DNA of 44,103 nucleotides, taken from assembly GCA_945860515.1 (NCBI GenBank), contig CAMARI010000004.1:1-44103 (forward strand), read 5' to 3'. The stretch is from Polaromonas sp. YR568. GTDB lineage: Bacteria > Pseudomonadota > Gammaproteobacteria > Burkholderiales > Burkholderiaceae_C. Every line of letters starts with the position of its first letter. The stretch's first letter is position 1. The notes beneath the pieces were generated by a model. It saw only the letters and a program-made list of their open reading frames with translations. It did not search any database and had not been told where the DNA came from. The position numbers were made by a program, and so were the translations under genes. Below are positions 7,951-16,321 of this stretch, piece by piece.

Positions 7951-9585
7951 ATGGATACCAGTTTGAGTTTTCTACCCGTCAACCCAGTCTCGCCCAGCGT
8001 GCCTGACAGCACTGGCGGCCCCCCTAACACCTTACCGCCGGTGGCGGGCGGGGAATTTTCGACGCTGCTCACCGGCCAAATGCTCAAAGCCGAGCGGCAA
8101 CTATTTGCCGCTGAAACGTTGCCAGGAACTGGTTTGCAAGTTCTACCCCTGGGCAACAAAATCAAGCTGATCACAAGCGATGGACCTTTGCCTGATATGG
8201 CCAGCCTGGCAGCTTTTGCACGCACCCAAGGCATAGACGAATCAGCGGTACAAGCCTTGTTTGCTGGCCAAAACGACTCCATCTCGCTGACGTCGCCTGG
8301 ACAGGCGGCCAGTCGATCATTCAGTGTTACCCCGCCCGGCACGGCAACGCCCTCCCTGCACCTGGCCACGCCCAGCAACAGCCAGAGCAAGGAGCTCGCC
8401 GCCATGATGACAGCTGACATGTTAGCGTCGCCTAGGCTGGCGGCCAGCGCGTCATTCAGTGTTACCCCGCCCGGCACGGCAACGCCCTCCATAAACCTGG
8501 TTACCCCACCTGGCACGGCAACGCCCTCCATGAACCTGGCCACGCCCAGCAACAGCCAGAGCAAGGAGCTCGCCGCCATGCTGACGGCTGACAAGCTCGG
8601 TCAAGGCAATACCTTATGGCGGACGCCGCTCCCTGTTACTGCTGCAGCAGCGGCGGATGTCCAGACTATGACGGCTATTGGCGCGTTATCACCCATGCTC
8701 GGTAGCCGCAATCTCGGGGGTTGGATGCCGCTGAAAGCAACTGCCTTGATAGACGCCAGCGATGCAACGAATACCGGCGAGGTGAGCTCGGAAGCAGCCA
8801 TTAAAGATGCCATGCGCTTGACGATTACATCACCCGCCCAAGCTGTCACTCAGCGCTTGGCTCAAATGTCAGGCAGTTCAGAACAAAGCACATGGGCCGC
8901 GTTATTGGCAGGAAACAGGCCTTCCACAGGCACGCCTCCAGCAGTCACAGCTTGGGAAACTTTGCAGCTCGACGTTCCCGATGACTTGTTGATGGGCCCT
9001 TTTGACGGGTCTCAGGACTTAGCTGTCGACAATTCACTGGCAAGCAGCACCAACCAGAGTGCGGGACAACCTGCCGCTGGCACCTCCGCCGGACGTAGCG
9101 ATCCGGCCGTGAGCGCCCCGCCAAACTTGTCTTCACCGGCCGAGCAGCGTGTGCTCCAGCAACAACAACTGGCCGACAAACTGGGTCAGGCGCTGGCCCA
9201 ACGTCTGGTCGATCAGATAGAGCGAGGGCAGTGGAAAATTGAAATGCGCCTGCGGCCCGAGAGTTTAGGTCGGATTGAGGTCGAGCTAAAGATGCACGCT
9301 GGAGGTCTTGACGCGCTATTTAGCGCCGAGAACGCGGTAACGCGGGAACTCATTTCTCAGGGTTCTGGAAAATTGAAAGACTCGCTTACTCAGACTGGCA
9401 TGACAGTTGCTGATGTATCCGTAAGTGGTGACCAAAACCGTCAATCTGGCGGAAATTCGACACCCGGAAATAGCGCTAAACCTGCTTTTGGATCAGCCGG
9501 GCGAAAGCCCAGTAGTGTTGAAAGTGTCCCGGCAGCGGTGAAAGATGAGCCCTCAGGAACAGACGGATTGAACGTCTGGGCATGA
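7951..9585 (+). CDS. fliK: Flagellar hook-length control protein FliK
   Basis: FliK is secreted during hook growth, measures hook length, and switches FlhB from rod/hook to filament export. The 544-residue product has a disordered, Pro/Thr/Ala-rich N-terminal ruler region and a conserved C-terminal switch domain (about residues 405-490, core IEMRLRPESLGRIEVELKM). The ruler region contains a partial duplication at 8317-8592. The protein is longer than the E. coli one (375 residues). It is the first gene of fliK-L-M-N-O-P-Q-R-flhB and is divergent from flhA. A second FliK-like gene lies at 28498-29640. Confidence 0.9.
   Translation: MDTSLSFLPVNPVSPSVPDSTGGPPNTLPPVAGGEFSTLLTGQMLKAERQLFAAETLPGTGLQVLPLGNKIKLITSDGPLPDMASLAAFARTQGIDESAVQALFAGQNDSISLTSPGQAASRSFSVTPPGTATPSLHLATPSNSQSKELAAMMTADMLASPRLAASASFSVTPPGTATPSINLVTPPGTATPSMNLATPSNSQSKELAAMLTADKLGQGNTLWRTPLPVTAAAAADVQTMTAIGALSPMLGSRNLGGWMPLKATALIDASDATNTGEVSSEAAIKDAMRLTITSPAQAVTQRLAQMSGSSEQSTWAALLAGNRPSTGTPPAVTAWETLQLDVPDDLLMGPFDGSQDLAVDNSLASSTNQSAGQPAAGTSAGRSDPAVSAPPNLSSPAEQRVLQQQQLADKLGQALAQRLVDQIERGQWKIEMRLRPESLGRIEVELKMHAGGLDALFSAENAVTRELISQGSGKLKDSLTQTGMTVADVSVSGDQNRQSGGNSTPGNSAKPAFGSAGRKPSSVESVPAAVKDEPSGTDGLNVWA
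8317..8592 (+). repeat. Intragenic direct repeats in the fliK ruler region
   Basis: A segment at 8317-8418 (SFSVTPPGTATPS, then LATPSNSQSKELAAM) recurs at 8452-8592. In the second copy the element VTPPGTATPSxNL is itself doubled. The nucleotide copies are nearly identical, which indicates recent in-frame duplication. Confidence 0.85.
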
Positions 9586-9635
9586 AACTGAAGTTACTTT
9601 AAAAGCAAAGTCGAACCCACAGCCCAAGGTGTTAC

Positions 9636-10355
9636 ATGGCAAAACCAGCAGTCAGCGAAGAAGAAGTTGAAGTAAAACCCAAAAAACCAATCGTCAAAAT
9701 CATTTTGGCGCTGGTTGGCTTGGTTGTTCTTATTTCAGGAACGATGATCGGGACACTTTATCTGGCGGGTTTCTTCAAGCCCCCACCAAGCACCGAAAAA
9801 TCGGTAGACGAGGAGGACGGCCAAGATAAGCAGAGCGCTGAAGCAGACAAGGGTAAAAAACCTGATGCCAAACCTGGCGCTGAAGCAGACAAGGGTAAAA
9901 AACCTGACGCCAAACCTGGCGCTGAAGCAGACAAGGGTAAAAAACCTGATGCCAAGGCTGGCGCTGACGCGGCCAAGGGCGCAAAAGCGTCAAATGAACC
10001 ACCCAAACTTAACAAGAAATCGCCCAACAGCCCACGGTTTGATTACACCTATCACCAGCTGAGCAAAGAATTTTTAGTCAACTTGACAGGCTCGCGCAAG
10101 GTGATGTCGGTGCAAATCGCGGTCATGACCCGCTACGACGAGCGCGTGGTTGAAAATGTGAAAAAACATGAATTTGCATTGCGCTCGGTCGTGATGGATG
10201 TGATGCGCCAGACCAACGAAGCAGACCTGCCCAAGCCCGAGTTCCGCAAGGACCTCGCTGTCAAAATCCGCGATGCCATGAACACCTTGATTGAAAAATA
10301 CGAGGATTTTGGCGGCATTGAAGATGTCTATTTCACGAGTTTTATCGTTCAGTGA
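9636..10355 (+). CDS. fliL: Flagellar basal body-associated protein FliL
   Basis: FliL surrounds the stator and supports torque and stator stability. The 239-residue product has a short cytoplasmic N-terminus, one membrane helix (about 20-45, IILALVGLVVLISGTMIGTL) and a long periplasmic Lys/Asp/Ala/Pro-rich linker. The conserved stomatin-like FliL domain follows (from FDYTYHQLSKEFLVNLTG to IEDVYFTSFIVQ). FliL is usually 150-180 residues. The excess comes from three tandem 14-residue units (GAEADKGKKPDAKP) at 9837-9962. It lies between fliK and fliM, as in Pseudomonas. Confidence 0.92.
   Translation: MAKPAVSEEEVEVKPKKPIVKIILALVGLVVLISGTMIGTLYLAGFFKPPPSTEKSVDEEDGQDKQSAEADKGKKPDAKPGAEADKGKKPDAKPGAEADKGKKPDAKAGADAAKGAKASNEPPKLNKKSPNSPRFDYTYHQLSKEFLVNLTGSRKVMSVQIAVMTRYDERVVENVKKHEFALRSVVMDVMRQTNEADLPKPEFRKDLAVKIRDAMNTLIEKYEDFGGIEDVYFTSFIVQ
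9837..9962 (+). repeat. Three 42-bp tandem repeats in fliL
   Basis: Units at 9837-9878, 9879-9920 and 9921-9962 are nearly identical and encode GAEADKGKKPDAKP-type units. A decayed fourth copy follows (GADAAKGAKA). The period of 42 nt keeps the frame, so copy-number change would alter only linker length. Confidence 0.95.
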
Positions 10356-10387
10356 TGCCACGTATAACCATGTCCAAGATCTGAACT

Positions 10388-11380
10388 ATGGCCGACAGTT
10401 TACTTTCCGCCGACGAGTTTGCAGCGCTTGCTGAAGGCGTGAATGATGGTTCTATACCCGTCAACACTGGGTTCAACACCACCATTCCGTTCAAAACTCA
10501 TGATTTAACCAGCGAAGACAGCAGCCTGGGGGTAAATGTTGGCTCGATTGACATGATCAACGAGCGGTTTATCCGTCTGTTTCGCCTCGGCCTGATGGAC
10601 GTTCTGCGTACCAGCCCACGCATCAACCCCACCAAAGTGCAAATTATTAAATTTGGCGATTACATCAAAGACCTGAAGGCGCCCTTGTCGGTCAATGTGG
10701 TGCGGATGAATCCATTGCGCGGCTATTCCCTGGTGGTGATAGACACCACCATTGTCTTTAGCTCACTCGACAGTTTTTTTGGCGGCTTTGGCCAAGGAAC
10801 GGTGGGACACTTGTCGCCGGGCAGGATGTTCACGCCAATGGAAACGCGCATCATCAACATGATTTTGGACGTCATCTTTCGCAACCTGAAAGACGCATGG
10901 TCGCCCATCATCGCGCTTGATTTTGAGTTCGTGAGCGCCGAGATCAATCCCCAATTTGCCCAAGTATCGGATGAGAGTGATCTGGTTATCGTCAGTCGCT
11001 TTGAAACCGAAACAGCAACTAAAAATGTCGGCTTTATCGACATCGTTCATCCCTATGCCTCACTTAAACCGGTTCGTGAATTGCTGCGCAGCCGGGTTCA
11101 AACAGGCGATGGCAATGAAGAGTCAGATCGCCAGTGGCACGACGAACTCGAAGACGCCGTAGGTGAGGCCTGCCTGGAAGCAAACGTGAGTTTGGGTCAA
11201 ATCAATTCCACTTTCAAGGCGGTTGAATCCATGAAACCGGGCGATATTTTTTATTTCAAGAAACCCGAGCTGGCAAGCTTTCAGCCCAATGGCATCCCTG
11301 CTTTCGAGGTTCACGTTGGAACCTTGGGTGGCCAAACTGCGGTTCAAATCGAGCGCGCAGTAAGCCCTGGCCAGCACTAA
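10388..11380 (+). CDS. fliM: Flagellar motor switch protein FliM
   Basis: FliM is the middle C-ring protein; it binds CheY-P through its N-terminus and FliG through its middle domain. The 330 residues include the CheC-like middle domain (from about 40 to 230, with FFGGFGQG and ETRIINMILDVIFRNL) and a C-terminal SpoA domain (around PGDIFYFKKPELASFQPNG). The N-terminal CheY-binding segment reads LLSADEFAALAEG, where most FliM proteins have a version of LSQDEIDALL. The switch-binding peptide is therefore altered. It is 16 nt upstream of fliN, as in other flagellar operons. Confidence 0.95.
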   Translation: MADSLLSADEFAALAEGVNDGSIPVNTGFNTTIPFKTHDLTSEDSSLGVNVGSIDMINERFIRLFRLGLMDVLRTSPRINPTKVQIIKFGDYIKDLKAPLSVNVVRMNPLRGYSLVVIDTTIVFSSLDSFFGGFGQGTVGHLSPGRMFTPMETRIINMILDVIFRNLKDAWSPIIALDFEFVSAEINPQFAQVSDESDLVIVSRFETETATKNVGFIDIVHPYASLKPVRELLRSRVQTGDGNEESDRQWHDELEDAVGEACLEANVSLGQINSTFKAVESMKPGDIFYFKKPELASFQPNGIPAFEVHVGTLGGQTAVQIERAVSPGQH

Positions 11381-11396
11381 TATTTTCAGGAAAACC

Positions 11397-11705
11397 ATGA
11401 CCGAAACCCTTGAACCAAACACGACAGACGCTCCAGTGGTGGACAAACAAATCAACCCCGATGTGCTCCAGAACATCAGCGTGACGCTTAGCATTGAAGT
11501 CGGTCGGGCCATGATCAAAATCAAGGACCTGATGCGACTGACTCAGGGCAGCGTGGTTGAGCTCGATCGGATAGCCGGCGAGCCGCTCGACCTGCTGATT
11601 AACAACACCGTTGTGGCCCAGGGCGAGGTCGTCCTGGTCAACGAGCGATACGGCATCCGCTTGACCCGTGTTGTCCCCGCTTCCGAGCGGATGAAGAACC
11701 TCTAG
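11397..11705 (+). CDS. fliN: Flagellar motor switch protein FliN
   Basis: FliN forms the lower C-ring and binds the export ATPase complex. The 102-residue protein has a short acidic lead and a complete SpoA domain (VTLSIEVGRAMIKIKDLMRL, then GSVVELDRIAGEPLDLLINN and GEVVLVNERYGIRLT). An AGGA ribosome site precedes the ATG. It sits between fliM and fliO. Confidence 0.95.
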   Translation: MTETLEPNTTDAPVVDKQINPDVLQNISVTLSIEVGRAMIKIKDLMRLTQGSVVELDRIAGEPLDLLINNTVVAQGEVVLVNERYGIRLTRVVPASERMKNL

Positions 11706-11716
11706 CAGGATCTGAC

Positions 11717-12019
11717 ATGGGTTCGACTGGTGCCAGCCCATTCGACTGGGTACGTGTAGTGGGCAGCATCGTGCTGGTTTTAATGCTCCTGGCGGGTTTG
11801 CTTTGGACACTGCGCCGCATGAAGGTCATGCAAACCACCCAAGGTGGTGAGCTCAAGCTCCAGGTTTTAGAAACGATTAGCGTGGGACCGCGACAGAAAA
11901 TCGCCTTGCTGCGTGTCGCTGACCATTTGGTATTGATCGGTATGAGCGCCAACCAGTTCACAGCTCTGGGCAACTGGGAAGATCCAGTCGCGGCAAAAGG
12001 AAACCATCTTGAAAGCTAA
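11717..12019 (+). CDS. fliO: Flagellar export protein FliO
   Basis: FliO is a small membrane protein that helps assemble the FliP ring of the export gate. The 100 residues have one membrane helix near residues 13-32 (VVGSIVLVLMLLAGLLWTL) and the FliO cytoplasmic domain (LKLQVLETISVGPRQKIALL, then RVADHLVLIGMS). The family signature VGPRQKI-LL-V is clear. It overlaps the fliP start by 11 nt. Confidence 0.9.
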   Translation: MGSTGASPFDWVRVVGSIVLVLMLLAGLLWTLRRMKVMQTTQGGELKLQVLETISVGPRQKIALLRVADHLVLIGMSANQFTALGNWEDPVAAKGNHLES

Positions 12020-12752
12020 ACTGTTATGGGCAGCGGGTATCGCCCTGCTCTTGTTGATACCTGCGCTGTCTTGGGCGCAGGGAATACCCATGGTGAACGT
12101 CAGCGGCTCAGGCAAAGACACCCAGTACAGCTTGTCATTGCAGTTGCTGGCTTTGATGACGACGCTCACGCTGTTGCCGTCCCTGCTGCTGATGATGACT
12201 TCATTTGTTCGAATCATCATTGTCATGTCTATCCTGCGTCAAGCTTTGGGCACTGGACAAACCCCACCCAACAACGTGTTGGTCGGCATCTCACTTTTCC
12301 TGACCTTTTTCATCATGTCGCCGGTGCTGACCGATGTGTACCAAAAAGCGGTGACGCCCTACATGCAAAATTCTTTGAATTTTGACAAGGCAATCGCTGC
12401 TGCAGAAGTTCCCATTAGGAATTTCATGGTCAAGCAAACACGCGAAGAAGACATTGGCTTGTTCATGCAGATGGCTCGCAAGTCTGATGTTGCCAGTGCC
12501 GAAACCGTGCCTTTCACCACCTTGGTACCGGCCTTCATCACCTCAGAATTAAAAAGTGCGTTCACGATTGGCTTTCTGATCTATATCCCTTTTGTCGTCA
12601 TCGATTTGATCGTTGCGAGCGTGTTGATGTCCTTGGGAATGATGATGTTGTCACCCATGATGATTTCGATGCCGTTCAAACTGATGTTGTTTGTTTTGGT
12701 AGACGGGTGGAGCTTGATCATGAGCTCTTTGGCTGCAAGTTTCGTGACCTGA
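12009..12752 (+). CDS. fliP: Flagellar export gate protein FliP
   Basis: FliP forms the core of the export gate with FliQ and FliR. The 247-residue product begins with a cleavable-type signal (LLWAAGIALLLLIPALSWAQ) and has the conserved FliP core (MTSFVRIIIVMSILRQALGT, PPNNVLVGISLFLTFFIMSP and TLVPAFITSELKSAF). The start is TTG, with AAGGA 8 nt upstream, and it overlaps fliO. No upstream ATG in this frame fits better. Confidence 0.95.
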   Translation: MKAKLLWAAGIALLLLIPALSWAQGIPMVNVSGSGKDTQYSLSLQLLALMTTLTLLPSLLLMMTSFVRIIIVMSILRQALGTGQTPPNNVLVGISLFLTFFIMSPVLTDVYQKAVTPYMQNSLNFDKAIAAAEVPIRNFMVKQTREEDIGLFMQMARKSDVASAETVPFTTLVPAFITSELKSAFTIGFLIYIPFVVIDLIVASVLMSLGMMMLSPMMISMPFKLMLFVLVDGWSLIMSSLAASFVT

Positions 12753-12807
12753 AGCAGACATCGCAGCATGGCGATGCGTTGCAGTTTGAACCAAAAAAGG
12801 AGAAAAA

Positions 12808-13077
12808 ATGGGCATAGCAGAGGTTGTAGATGTGGTCCGTTTGGCACTTTGGATGACTGTTTTGATTTCTGCGCCGCTGCTTGGAATAGCGCTGCTAGTG
12901 GGTTTGCTGATCGGAATTGTTCAAGCTGCCACATCTATCAATGAGTCAACATTGAGCTTCATTCCCAAGGTTGCTGCTGTCGCCCTCACTTTGGCGATCG
13001 TCGGCAGCTGGCAGCTGAGCACGCTGGTCGACTACACCCGTAGCATATTTCAACGTATTCCGCTTCTATTTACCTAG
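12808..13077 (+). CDS. fliQ: Flagellar export gate protein FliQ
   Basis: FliQ is an 89-residue, two-helix subunit of the export gate. It has the family pattern of helix 1 (ALWMTVLISAPLLGIALLVG), the loop GIVQAATSINESTLSFIPK and helix 2 (VAAVALTLAIVGSWQLSTLV). A strong ribosome site (AAAGGAG) lies 6 nt before the ATG. It is flanked by fliP and fliR. Confidence 0.95.
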   Translation: MGIAEVVDVVRLALWMTVLISAPLLGIALLVGLLIGIVQAATSINESTLSFIPKVAAVALTLAIVGSWQLSTLVDYTRSIFQRIPLLFT

Positions 13078-13101
13078 GCGACAAAACAGGCCGAGCGGGA
13101 C

Positions 13102-13872
13102 ATGAATCTACTGACCAATGACATCGTAGAGCGCTTTTATGGGTTTTTGTGGCCCATGCTGAGGATCTCAGCGCTGCTCTTGTCAGCGCCTGTATTTTCG
13201 CTACGCGCACTTAACCTGCGCCTGCGTATCTTGTTGGCGTTGGCCTTGACCTGGATGATCTACCCGCTTTATTCTTGGCCTCGGCTTGATCCCTTGTCAG
13301 CAGCTGGACTGCTTGAAGTATTCAACCAAATAGCGATCGGATTGCTGATGGGGCTGAGCCTGCAAGTCATCACTGCTGCGATTTTGCTGGCGGGCCAGTC
13401 GGTCTCCAACGCGATGGGCTTATCGATTGCCAACATGATGGATCCCAACCTTGGTAACGTCCCTGTCATTGCCCAATTTTTGTTAATCATGTCAACCTTG
13501 ATATTTCTGGGTCTTGGCGGGCACGCCATGATGCTGAGCCTGGTCGTTGACAGCTTTGCAAGCTTGCCTATCGGTCAGCCGCTGCTCACCGAAAAATCGT
13601 GGACTCACTTTTTAAGTTGGAGTTCAATGATGTTTTTAGGCGCGGTGTTACTGGCCTTGCCTGTGATGGTCACCCTTTTGTTTATCAACATCGGCTTGGG
13701 CGTGGCAACTCGTGCCGCACCAAGCCTGAACATTTTTCAGGTGGGATTGCCCGCCATGATCATTGTTGGCTTTGGCGCTCTCGTGTTTGCATTGCCCAGC
13801 ATGGGCGCCAGAATCGAGTGGTTGTGGCTGCAGGGATTCCTCGAAGTACGCTCACAACTCGGCTTGAAGTAG
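13102..13872 (+). CDS. fliR: Flagellar export gate protein FliR
   Basis: FliR completes the FliPQR export gate. The 256 residues are mostly membrane helices and show the FliR motifs (GLLMGLSLQVITAAILLAGQ, SVSNAMGLSIANMMDPNLGN and ALLALPVMVTLLFINIGLGV-type segments). It lies 24 nt after fliQ and 11 nt before flhB. Confidence 0.95.
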   Translation: MNLLTNDIVERFYGFLWPMLRISALLLSAPVFSLRALNLRLRILLALALTWMIYPLYSWPRLDPLSAAGLLEVFNQIAIGLLMGLSLQVITAAILLAGQSVSNAMGLSIANMMDPNLGNVPVIAQFLLIMSTLIFLGLGGHAMMLSLVVDSFASLPIGQPLLTEKSWTHFLSWSSMMFLGAVLLALPVMVTLLFINIGLGVATRAAPSLNIFQVGLPAMIIVGFGALVFALPSMGARIEWLWLQGFLEVRSQLGLK

Positions 13873-13883
13873 CCTCTTAAATC

Positions 13884-15044
13884 ATGTCTGATGACAGCGC
13901 CCAGCGCACCGAAGAACCCACAGCACGCAAACTGAAACGTTCGCGCGACGAAGGCCAGGTCGCACGCTCCGTTGAGTTGTCTGCCGCTGCTGTCATGTTT
14001 GGCGCAGTCATCGTGCTGCTGATGATGGGGCCCGTCTGGTTTCCAAAGTTGGCACGCTATTTCGCATCGGGTTTTAGTTTTGACCGCAAAGTGCTGGAGA
14101 CGCCTGCTCTTTTACCGTTGGCCTTTTCGAGCCAGATGAGCGATGTCTTTTTGCTGTTTCTGCCCATGATGATACTGACCCTGTTTTTAGCTGTGTTGGC
14201 CAGCGGAGCAACCGGCGGATTTTTATTTTCATTCAAGGCCCTGATGCCCAAACTGTCAAAGCTCAGCCCCTTGGCTGGCTTGAAAAGAATGTTGGGCAGC
14301 CATGCTGCTATCGAGCTGCTCAAATCCATCCTGAAATTTGGCTTGATCGGCGGCGTGCTGCTGATCCTGCTGAACTTGCACTTTACCGACCTGATCGGCA
14401 TGGGCTCGATGGGTTTGGAGCCAGCATTTTCGTTGACCGGAAATTTAGTTTTAAAGGCGCTGGCCTGGCTAACCATGGGCTTGGTGCTTATCGCCTTGAT
14501 CGACGTCCCCTTCCAGCGCTATAGCTTCATGAAACGCATGCGCATGACCAAGCAAGAAATTCGTGATGAATACAAAGACATGGAAGGTCGGCCAGAAGTC
14601 AAGGCTCAGATGCGACGTCGTCAGCGCGAAATAGCCAACGCCCAAATGATGCAAAAAGTCAAGGACGCGGATGTCATCATCACCAACCCCGAACACTTTG
14701 CGATCGCCCTTTCCTATGACCCAAGCTCTGACGGCGCTCCTATTTTGCTTGCAAAAGGTGCTGATTTCATGGCCATGCTCATACGAAAGGAAGCAAAAAC
14801 TCACAGCATAGAGATTTTTGAGTCGCCCCAACTTGCGCGTGCACTGTATTTCACCACCGAACTCGACCAAGCCATTCCAGAAACGCTGTACTTCGCCGTC
14901 GCTCAGGTGATTGCCTACGTGTTTGGCCTTGCAAACGTGCGTCCAGGCGTAGCACCGGCAGTCAGACCGCAGCCGAAGATTCCGCTGTCCATGCAGTTTG
15001 ATGCCACAGGCAAACCTTTGGCGCCTCAGAAAGCCACCCCGTGA
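13884..15044 (+). CDS. flhB: Flagellar export switch protein FlhB
   Basis: FlhB is the export-gate component whose self-cleavage allows the switch from hook to filament substrates. The 386-residue product has a basic N-terminus (EEPTARKLKRSRDEGQVARS), four membrane helices and the cytoplasmic linker (MRMTKQEIRDEYKDMEGRPE). The cleavage site reads NPEH at residues 268-271 (14685-14696), where most FlhB proteins have NPTH. The C-terminal half (FAIALSYD, then APILLAKGADFMAMLIRKEA) is complete. Asn and Pro, between which cleavage occurs, are kept. Confidence 0.95.
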   Translation: MSDDSAQRTEEPTARKLKRSRDEGQVARSVELSAAAVMFGAVIVLLMMGPVWFPKLARYFASGFSFDRKVLETPALLPLAFSSQMSDVFLLFLPMMILTLFLAVLASGATGGFLFSFKALMPKLSKLSPLAGLKRMLGSHAAIELLKSILKFGLIGGVLLILLNLHFTDLIGMGSMGLEPAFSLTGNLVLKALAWLTMGLVLIALIDVPFQRYSFMKRMRMTKQEIRDEYKDMEGRPEVKAQMRRRQREIANAQMMQKVKDADVIITNPEHFAIALSYDPSSDGAPILLAKGADFMAMLIRKEAKTHSIEIFESPQLARALYFTTELDQAIPETLYFAVAQVIAYVFGLANVRPGVAPAVRPQPKIPLSMQFDATGKPLAPQKATP

Positions 15045-15073
15045 CCGTACGCGCCCATCAAGCTGAGGAGCAT

Positions 15074-16321
15074 ATGGCTGGCGAGAAAGCCTTGTTTTTT
15101 CGAGCCACCGACCGACTCCGGCTAGAAGGCTATGTCGCTGCACTGGCTCAAAACGGCATGAGCCTGGCCATGGTCAGCGACCACGACGTGATTCTTGATC
15201 ACTACGTCAAAATGTTGATCTCACGTGTTCGCGAAGTCGCACCGCAAGTCAGTCTTGAAGTGTATTTTCCTGCCAACGCAGAAGCCTTGATTGCGCGCTT
15301 TAACGAACGGTTGAAAGAACATTCGATTGAAGACGCCATGTCAGACAGCGCCCAAACCGCGGCACCCAAAATTTGGGTGCTTCATGACGCATCGGCCCTG
15401 CCGGACCACGAAATACAGTTGTTGGCACGGTTGGTTCAAAATTTCCCAGGGGCCAATATTCGCGTCATCATGCTCATGACGCAAGCCAGCCAAAAGGCGC
15501 AGTTGCTAACCACGTTTGGTCGTCGGATTTTGAACTGGGACATTGAAACACCCAATGCAGAACAACGCTCCGCCATGTTGGAGCAAGCCCGGGCCCAAGG
15601 CCGTGAAATATCGATCGGCGAACTGTTAAAGCAACTGGCTCCTCCGCCCGTTTTTCTTGGCGCCTCGACCGCAGATCAAGCCGGAGAAGTGACGCAAACC
15701 GTACCGGCTCAGAATTTTCAAAAAACGAACCCAAGCCAGCCAAAGGCAAAACCAGGCCAGCAGAAGGCCAAAAAATGGTTTGCTGCCTGCATTGCTCTGT
15801 TGATCGCTTGTGGCCTAGCCGTTGGCTTTTTGTACAAAGATGCCATCATCCCCCTGATGGCAACGACCAAGCCTGCCGCACCCGCGCTTAGCGTTCAAAG
15901 TCCAGCAGCCAATGTCACGGTGACTGCATCGCCGCCAGAGCGGGTCGGCAAGGACAATGAAGAGATCATTCATACACCGGCGCAGATACAAGCGGGACAT
16001 TCGTGGATTTTGGGGATGCCAGCTGTTACTTTTGTCGTGTTGCACAGCACCGCATCAAGCTATCAAGAAATTAGATTTTGGCTACAAAACCAACCCCAAC
16101 TCAAGCTGGCGCAAATAGTGGCCCACACCCTCCCGAACCAAACAGGTCTTCAATTTTCAGCAGTTTCTGCACCCTTCACGTCTATCACTGAAGCCCGTGA
16201 ATTCGCAGACGGTGCTGGTATGCCCAAGGGCGCGTTGGTTTATTCCGGCCAGTTTCTGAGGGAACAATTTCCCTCAGAGCCCAAGAGCATGGCTACACCC
16301 CAACCGGAGAGAACACGATGA
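15074..16321 (+). CDS. DamX-like membrane protein (degenerate AAA region, TM, SPOR-like end)
   Basis: I do not recognise a named family, but the layout resembles DamX. A cytoplasmic half of about 190 residues looks like the C-terminal part of an ExeA-type AAA domain (KIWVLHDASALPDHEIQLLA, then RVIMLMTQASQKAQLL) without a Walker A motif. A Lys/Pro/Gln-rich linker and one membrane helix (near residues 235-255, WFAACIALLIACGLAVGFLY) follow. The periplasmic end recalls a SPOR domain (SAPFTSITEAREFADGAGMP). Function is unknown; SPOR domains bind denuded peptidoglycan. A GTG at 15041 would overlap flhB. I prefer the ATG at 15074, preceded by GAGGAG, though the spacing is short. It overlaps the next gene by ATGA. 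Confidence 0.75.
   Translation: MAGEKALFFRATDRLRLEGYVAALAQNGMSLAMVSDHDVILDHYVKMLISRVREVAPQVSLEVYFPANAEALIARFNERLKEHSIEDAMSDSAQTAAPKIWVLHDASALPDHEIQLLARLVQNFPGANIRVIMLMTQASQKAQLLTTFGRRILNWDIETPNAEQRSAMLEQARAQGREISIGELLKQLAPPPVFLGASTADQAGEVTQTVPAQNFQKTNPSQPKAKPGQQKAKKWFAACIALLIACGLAVGFLYKDAIIPLMATTKPAAPALSVQSPAANVTVTASPPERVGKDNEEIIHTPAQIQAGHSWILGMPAVTFVVLHSTASSYQEIRFWLQNQPQLKLAQIVAHTLPNQTGLQFSAVSAPFTSITEAREFADGAGMPKGALVYSGQFLREQFPSEPKSMATPQPERTR

Noticed and set aside
8317-8592. Repeats in fliK considered as a CRISPR or mobile element
   Set aside because: They are in-frame coding duplications without spacers of regular size or terminal inverted repeats.
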